NCBI GenBank assembly: GCA_905221605.1
Contig: CAJNDS010000205.1
Location: 167,501 to 197,519, forward strand
Reading direction: 5' to 3'
Source of the DNA: Symbiodinium natans
Lineage: Eukaryota; Sar; Dinophyceae; Suessiales; Symbiodiniaceae
DNA length: 30,019 bases
Positions 25,882-30,019 of the stretch are shown one piece after another. Numbering within the stretch: the first letter of the stretch is position 1; every line of letters begins with the position of its first letter. A program made the translations under genes and the position numbers. A model generated the notes under the pieces. That model searched no databases, was not told where the DNA came from, and saw nothing but the letters and a program-made list of their open reading frames with translations.

Positions 25882-26790
25882 AGCTGCACCAGCTGGACCT
25901 CGCCACGGCCAACCTGTGGATGTGGGCATTGTCGCTCGTGCTGGTGATGGGAGTGCTTGGGGCTATGATGGGCATGCGGCTCCGCCGCCGCCCCCCTACA
26001 TTGGAGTCACCAGTGCAGGGACCAAGCCAGGCAACGCAGGCAGACGCAAGTGGGGTGCCCATGACCCACCTGCAGGACGTGCTGAAAGCGGCGCTGCAGC
26101 CGCAGGTGCGCATCCTGACTGAGGTCAAGACGGCTCTGGAGCGGCTGAAAGCGCAGAGCGAGGCCGATACGGGAGCCCGGCAGCGGCTGGACGCCCAGGT
26201 CGACAAGCTTGGGCAGGCCGTAACCAAGGTGGAGGGCATGGTGGACGACATGGGGACGGCCCTGCAGGCGGTCCGGTCCAAACAAGACATGCTGGATGGC
26301 AAGCTTACTGCCAATGGCAACGAGACGGCGTCGCTTTGACGCTGTGGAGAGTCGGCAGACAGAACTGGAGAAGAAGGTGGACTACCAGGCCCGGGCCACG
26401 CAGGAGCTCATCAAGGAACTCCAGGCATATCAGGCGACAGACCACAAGGCAGCCCAGGACAGTCTGCATTACTTGTGCGGGGCGGCGGAGGAAACCCTCA
26501 AGCAAGTCCGAGCGGTCGCCGACGCATCGTGGTCGGATGCCGAGTTGCTCAAGGAGATCCAACAATGCCTGGAGGACCTCAAGCCCAAACAAGGGCCATG
26601 GAGGCAACCGCCGGTGTCGTCAGCGGCGGGCAGCCAGGCGGAGGGACCGGCACCGACGGGGCCACCGGTGATCAATCTCCAGGATCAGATCAGCATGCCA
26701 ATGGGAGGATACGCGACGGTTATCTTCCCCCAGGGCCATGCTATGCCGATCAATGTCGCGGCCTTGGGGAGATTCATGTCGCAAAGATGA
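25797..26790 (+). CDS. Membrane-anchored coiled-coil protein, one frameshift
   Basis: ATG 25797 opens frame 0 to TGA 26337-26339 (180 codons). Residues ~40-60 form one membrane helix (WMWALSLVLVMGVLGAMMGM) followed by RLRRRP. From ~90 onward it is a long coiled coil (LKAALQPQVRILTEVKTALE...AVTKVEGMVDDMGTALQAV). Frame 1 continues the same heptad pattern from about 26330 (RRFDAVESRQTELEKKVDYQ) to a TGA at 26788-26790, so a single-base shift splits one protein. The C-terminus has INLQDQISMPMGGYATVIF and PINVAALGRF. Dense + strand packing behind the LINE suggests it belongs to a mobile unit. It is not a known LINE protein; a role in assembly or membrane tethering is speculation. Confidence 0.5.
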
Positions 26791-27677
26791 GTGCCGACAG
26801 CAACAACCAGGGCCGCGGGCAGCGAACCTCGAGTGTGGTGTGAGGGTGCAAGGCCCGAGATGCACGCATGTATAGTGAGAATTGGAGAATGCGAGAATTT
26901 GGGAATTCGTCAGAATTTGGGAATTTGTCAGAATTCGAAACAGCAGCATGAGGTGCATCACAACCTGCAGCGTTGCGAATTCACTTGCCTGGAATTCAAA
27001 TAGAATTTAGGTGGGCAGGGTCCGGCCCTGTATAGTTTTTGACTGAACCTTGCGACCGAGCATGACTAGTAGGGCCGCATGATTGCACACCACACGTCAC
27101 GAATTGCTGAGTAGGTACCATAGGCAGAACAAGCCCCGCGGGATGGTAAGCGTCCTAGGGGGCCAACAGCCAAGCACGCGAGTGCAGCTAGAAAGGACCT
27201 GTTCTGGGTGGGAGTGTAGGAAGCTGGGTAGGGAACCCCAAAACCTACATGTCAACAGTAACTACGGTATTGAGCCGCCCCCAGCGTACTAAAGCGACTT
27301 CGCGAAAGCCCTGGTGTACGCCCGAAGCTTCTGATCCGGCTAGGTGTTATGTTAGTGGATCACCCCCCTGGGCTCTATAAGATCCCAATACTCTGAGCTT
27401 CTGGCAGGAATGAGTCTATCAGTACATTCCCCCTCACTTAAGAGATCTAGGGTCCTTTGAACGTATGAGTCTGCACAAGCCCGACCCGAGATAGCATCCA
27501 TGGCCAGAGTCGTTCAAGTATTGATGGTAACGCCCGCACTACCGGTGTCATATCCCTCCCAATTTCCCCCCAACTAGGAGGTGATGGTGCGGATGCGGCT
27601 CAGAGCGAGTGCTGCCCAGAAGTGCATAAGCTTAGGGGTCCCGCGCAACCAGCTCAGAGCTACGGGGCCGTCCCTCA
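26791..27677. other. Intergenic, no gene; GAATTC cluster 2 at its start
   Basis: After the coiled-coil ORF comes the GAATTC cluster (26886-27007), then about 670 bp in which I see no coherent frame, RNA gene or array. A CT-rich patch occurs at 27550-27575. Confidence 0.6.
26886..27007 (+). repeat. GAATTC/GAATTT micro-repeat cluster 2
   Basis: An 18-base unit, AGAATTTGGGAATTYGTC, is repeated about 2.5 times (26894-26936). Further GAATTC words follow at 26977 and 26992. Confidence 0.7.
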
Positions 27678-28016
27678 ATGTATTCCCCACATGCCAGTGA
27701 AGTCTCGCCAGGACGGACGTGGGTGAAGCACCTGCGTTCCTCCCTGAATCAAATGTCTAGGCCCCTGGCGGGGGCGGTAGCGGAAATCATTGAGGGACGG
27801 CTTGGTAGTACTGACGGGGGGGCGAGTAGAGGGGAGTTAGCGGATGGGCGTTGGGCGATAGAACCGTTTTTGTACGGCAACACTCACCACGTTCCCTCGG
27901 AAACCAGGGAGGCGGCGCACATGTTGGCAGAAGCTTGGATGGAGGACATACGAGCGGGCCGCCCGCCACTGCCCGCGATAGCCCTTTGGGGCGACACATT
28001 CGCAGAATCGAGATGA
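27678..28016 (+). CDS. Unrecognised small protein, ORF a of an overlapping pair
   Basis: 112 residues from ATG 27678 to TGA 28014-28016. The body reads as a helical soluble protein: SLNQMSRPLAGAVAEIIEGR and ETREAAHMLAEAWMEDIRAG, ending PAIALWGDTFAESR. No family is recognised. Its stop overlaps the start of the next ORF (ATGA), which argues for coupled translation. Base composition matches the rest of the 19-28 kb region. It could be the capsid-like or RNA-binding partner of a second mobile unit; that is inference from arrangement only. Confidence 0.45.
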   Translation: MYSPHASEVSPGRTWVKHLRSSLNQMSRPLAGAVAEIIEGRLGSTDGGASRGELADGRWAIEPFLYGNTHHVPSETREAAHMLAEAWMEDIRAGRPPLPAIALWGDTFAESR

Positions 28017-28216
28017 CAGCAAATGAAGAAGAAAAAGAGAGAGGAGAGACAGAGAGTGTGTCGGTTGTGTGCTGCGCTGTGTGTGGTGAGTTGTTGACTT
28101 GCGCGAGGTGTAACAGGGATACATTACAGGCAGACGCCAGCACGCAGACCGGGGCTACTGGCGCAAGCCCCGCCGCCATGGCCCGGGGTGGGGACGACGG
28201 CAAAGGGACCAACTGA
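28013..28216 (+). CDS. Small Cys-knuckle protein, ORF b, ATGA overlap
   Basis: 67 residues from ATG 28013, whose last two bases belong to the TGA of the previous ORF. The acidic start MTANEEEKERGETESVS leads to VVCCAVCGELLTCARC, with CxxC, six residues, CxxC (a zinc-ribbon or knuckle spacing), then a Ser/Thr/Gly/Ala tail. Short CxxC-CxxC modules usually bind zinc and may contact nucleic acid or protein. It ends at 28214-28216, right before a 16-G run. No family is recognised. Confidence 0.45.
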   Translation: MTANEEEKERGETESVSVVCCAVCGELLTCARCNRDTLQADASTQTGATGASPAAMARGGDDGKGTN

Positions 28217-29342
28217 CCGGGGGGGGGGGGGGGGAGGACCGACACGTGAGACCGGTACCCCCGCCTGAGCTCGGTAAACTAAGCGTTGTTCGTTCGTCAT
28301 GAATAGGTGCACAGATCATGAGTAGTACAGGGCTCAGATATACCAGGGTTACACTCTCAGGATGTAGGGTTATTAGAGTTTTCACCCTCCTGCGCTGCCA
28401 TGGTCGCACACGACCACCCGTCCTGGCTCAGCAAAACATAGCGGAGTCCGTGGGAGCTGGCGAGCCAACAGCTGAGGAGAAGGCGAGGCGTCCGCGTGGT
28501 GAGCAGGCGAATTCGCCCCTGCATGTCTGCATCCAACGCGGGTGCGTCCCCTGCACAGCTGCATCCAACGCGGAACGATGGTTCAGTTGACTGCGGGATG
28601 GCACGAAATGGCTTGCATGGAGCGCGGCTCTACTGCGGACTGTGGTCCGCCTGACAGTGCGCTTGCATGGCATGGTATGCATGAAACTGCATGGGAGGAG
28701 TGGAGGAGTGGAGTAGTGCGCCTGGGGAGGAGGATGGTTGCTGGAATTCAGGAATTTGGTTGCTGGAATTCAGGAATTCGAGTCAACATTCAGGAATTCA
28801 AGCAGAATTCAGAGATGGCGAGCCTCAGCCGAGGAACCAAGTGACTTCGCTGACAGTAGGCTGAGGCCTAGGCTCCAGGGCGTGCCAGACAATGACGAGA
28901 TGATGACAGCGGGAGGGTACGTGAACGACCGGAGACAGCACTGGGCAGATACCTGGGCAAAAGGAAGAGCCAGTGAAAGGGCGTAGCACAGATGATGCAG
29001 GGGCAAAGAGGATGAATCCCATGGGGGGAGAAATGGCAGAGTAATAGGGGATTAGCACGCTACCTGAACTTTGTATAGGGCTCTGGGGTCGACCATTTCT
29101 CTCCTGCCCCGTGCGGCTTGAACGCCCACCACCACAGAAGATGGCGAAATATGGTGTTGAGGAGCAGTACTGACGTGTCCTGGGTATGTTTCACTAGCCA
29201 ATGAGCCTTTCACCAGTTAGCAAACAGTGAGTGTTGAGTAGTATCACCAGCAAGACTGTGGCCACATGTGCTGCAGAGCCGATGTTGAGACTGTTGAACC
29301 TGTGTGCCTCGCCTGGCTTGTCCGAGTGTGAGCGATTAAACC
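28217..29342. other. No firm gene; G run, direct repeat, GAATTC cluster 3
   Basis: It begins with 16 Gs (28219-28234). A 15-base direct repeat CTGCATCCAACGCGG occurs at 28527-28541 and 28559-28573, within TGCA-rich DNA. Frames of 60-100 codons on both strands show no motifs. Confidence 0.55.
28744..28810 (+). repeat. GAATTC micro-repeat cluster 3
   Basis: Five GAATTC words in 67 bp (28744, 28766, 28774, 28794, 28805). A 22-base unit GTTGCTGGAATTCAGGAATT is nearly duplicated at its left end. Confidence 0.7.
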
Positions 29343-29350
29343 CTCAAGAC

Positions 29351-29440
29351 AGGCCCCGCTTCCCCCAAAAGCCTGGGCTTCTTCTCTCGGAGGCAGCACG
29401 AGCTCGAGGAGCTCTGCGTCTGGCTCCGCCAGGGACCCAG
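29351..29440 (+). CDS. Candidate exon before TTTAGGG array
   Basis: After CTCAAGACAG one frame reads SPKSLGFFSRRQHELEELCV then WLRQGPRPLG, a plausible helical stretch. The other two frames are also open (one Ser-rich). The array starts 2-3 bp later. No clear GT donor is present. No homology. Confidence 0.22.
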
Positions 29441-29442
29441 AC

Positions 29443-29497
29443 CGTTAGGGTTAATTTAGGGTTTAGGGTTTAGGGTTTAGGGTTTAGGGTTTAGGGA
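29443..29497 (+). repeat. Interstitial telomere-like array, TTTAGGG on +
   Basis: Seven units, the first two imperfect (GTTAGGG, TTAATTTAGGG), then five perfect ones. A lone TTTAGGG recurs near 29568. Confidence 0.95.
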
Positions 29498-29654
29498 AGT
29501 TCGGCTTTAGACGGGGGTTTACGGTTAGGTCTCAGGAGGTTTAAGGTCCCTTTTGGGGATTTAGAAGGTTTAGGGTTAGCCTGGGGGTGCGATTCGAGAT
29601 GCTATGGCCGTGTTTTGTATAGGGTGTATCATACAGTGTTTCTCTTGCTTACAG

Positions 29655-29733
29655 CCGTGCTGTTGAGCGCATCATTCTAAAGCTGCAGTTTGCAAATCCA
29701 TCGCATACCCAGACTGTTGATTCGCAATACTGA
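29655..29733 (+). CDS. Candidate exon
   Basis: After TCTTGCTTACAG, a good pyrimidine-rich acceptor, the frame reads RAVERIILKLQFANPSHTQT then VDSQY and a TGA at 29731-29733. Composition is protein-like. A different frame beyond it (29690-29878) is also open. No family is recognised. Confidence 0.3.
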
Positions 29734-29954
29734 ATCCACGCTGCCTTCTGTCTCTGGGCTTTCTCGTGTTTTGAGAACTTTGGCTCGTTGGTGCGCGTCG
29801 TTCCTTATTTCTGGCGTTGGAAGGTTGATTCAGCGATTGGTGAATAGCACTTGTGAGCCTTATGAGAGTTTGTCATAGCTTCCACATTGCTTTGTACTTC
29901 GCTTACCGGTTGCAAATTTTTTTCCGTCCCATGATCCAAACCCTTCCCTTGCAG

Positions 29955-30019
29955 GTCAGTGAATGGCCAAGAATTGCCCAGATCTCTTTGACGGTGGATG
30001 CGTCTGACGCCTACAAAGT
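29955..30019 (+). CDS. Candidate exon cut by the window end
   Basis: After AACCCTTCCCTTGCAG, the most classical 3' splice site in the window, the frame reads VSEWPRIAQISLTVDASDAY then K. It runs off the end. Strong acceptor and good composition make it one of the better single-exon calls, but there is no homology assignment. Confidence 0.42.

Noticed and set aside
25331-25889. Frames with poly-Pro or poly-Gly
   Set aside because: Produced by long G runs; no protein-like flanks.
1811-29497. Arrays as true chromosome ends
   Set aside because: All are short, internal, degenerate and in both orientations; none reaches the window edge.
1-30019. tRNA, rRNA or CRISPR features
   Set aside because: No cloverleaf, rRNA signature or regularly spaced repeat-spacer pattern was seen; the repeats are tandem telomere-like arrays and microsatellites.

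Overview
The window is nuclear DNA of a dinoflagellate. The decisive evidence is a full-length match to the 22-nt dinoflagellate spliced leader (DinoSL) at 19362-19383. Three other signs agree. There are about 18 short interstitial arrays of the plant/dinoflagellate telomere unit (CCCTAAA / TTTAGGG). Candidate splice junctions often use a GC donor. A membrane PAS-domain gene resembles a family I know from Symbiodiniaceae and Polarella. Genus cannot be set from this sequence. Both flanks are intron-rich, so most true coding pieces there are too short to appear as long open frames; I read them by eye from AG...GT/GC boundaries, and their confidence is low to moderate.

Layout. 1-17 kb: sparse exon-like pieces, microsatellites and telomere-like arrays. 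The best supported are a partial gene rich in Arg-Asp/Arg-Glu dipeptides (4719-5580), the 3' end of a Gln/Ala/Pro-rich protein (to the stop at 10427, with frame-consistent introns), a short gene start at 11790 carrying an 'NG(I/V)Y...TYW' pattern, a decayed LINE reverse-transcriptase fragment (12960-13737), and an exon-like piece at 15114-15248. 16.8-19.1 kb: an exon, an inverted-repeat intron-like element (16934-17047), and a multi-pass membrane protein with a coiled coil and a PAS-like domain, interrupted by an AT-microsatellite intron.

19.36-28.8 kb: a GC-rich, G-strand-biased retroelement region, all on the + strand. It starts with the DinoSL relic directly after a (CCCTAAA)n array. ORF1 follows (coiled coil + RRM-like). 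Then comes ORF2 (EEP endonuclease + reverse transcriptase), which lies in the same frame as ORF1 behind a single amber codon and carries several frameshifts and a probable internal RT deletion. ORF3 shows a spaced HxD...H...R pattern like an Fe(II)/2-oxoglutarate dioxygenase. A membrane-anchored coiled-coil ORF comes next, then a pair of small ORFs joined by an ATGA overlap, the second with a CxxC/CxxC knuckle. Three clusters of GAATTC micro-repeats follow the three ORF groups, suggesting a composite of units. 28.8-30 kb: return to exon-like pieces and a TTTAGGG array.

The most unusual points are: (1) opposed telomere-repeat arrays that bracket ~100-bp exon-like pieces four times with nearly the same spacing; (2) a genomic spliced leader abutting a telomere-like array at the 5' end of the retroelement; (3) an ORF1-TAG-ORF2 same-frame arrangement; (4) a dioxygenase-like accessory ORF beside a LINE in a lineage known for modified thymine; (5) an inverted-repeat sequence with intron-like ends.
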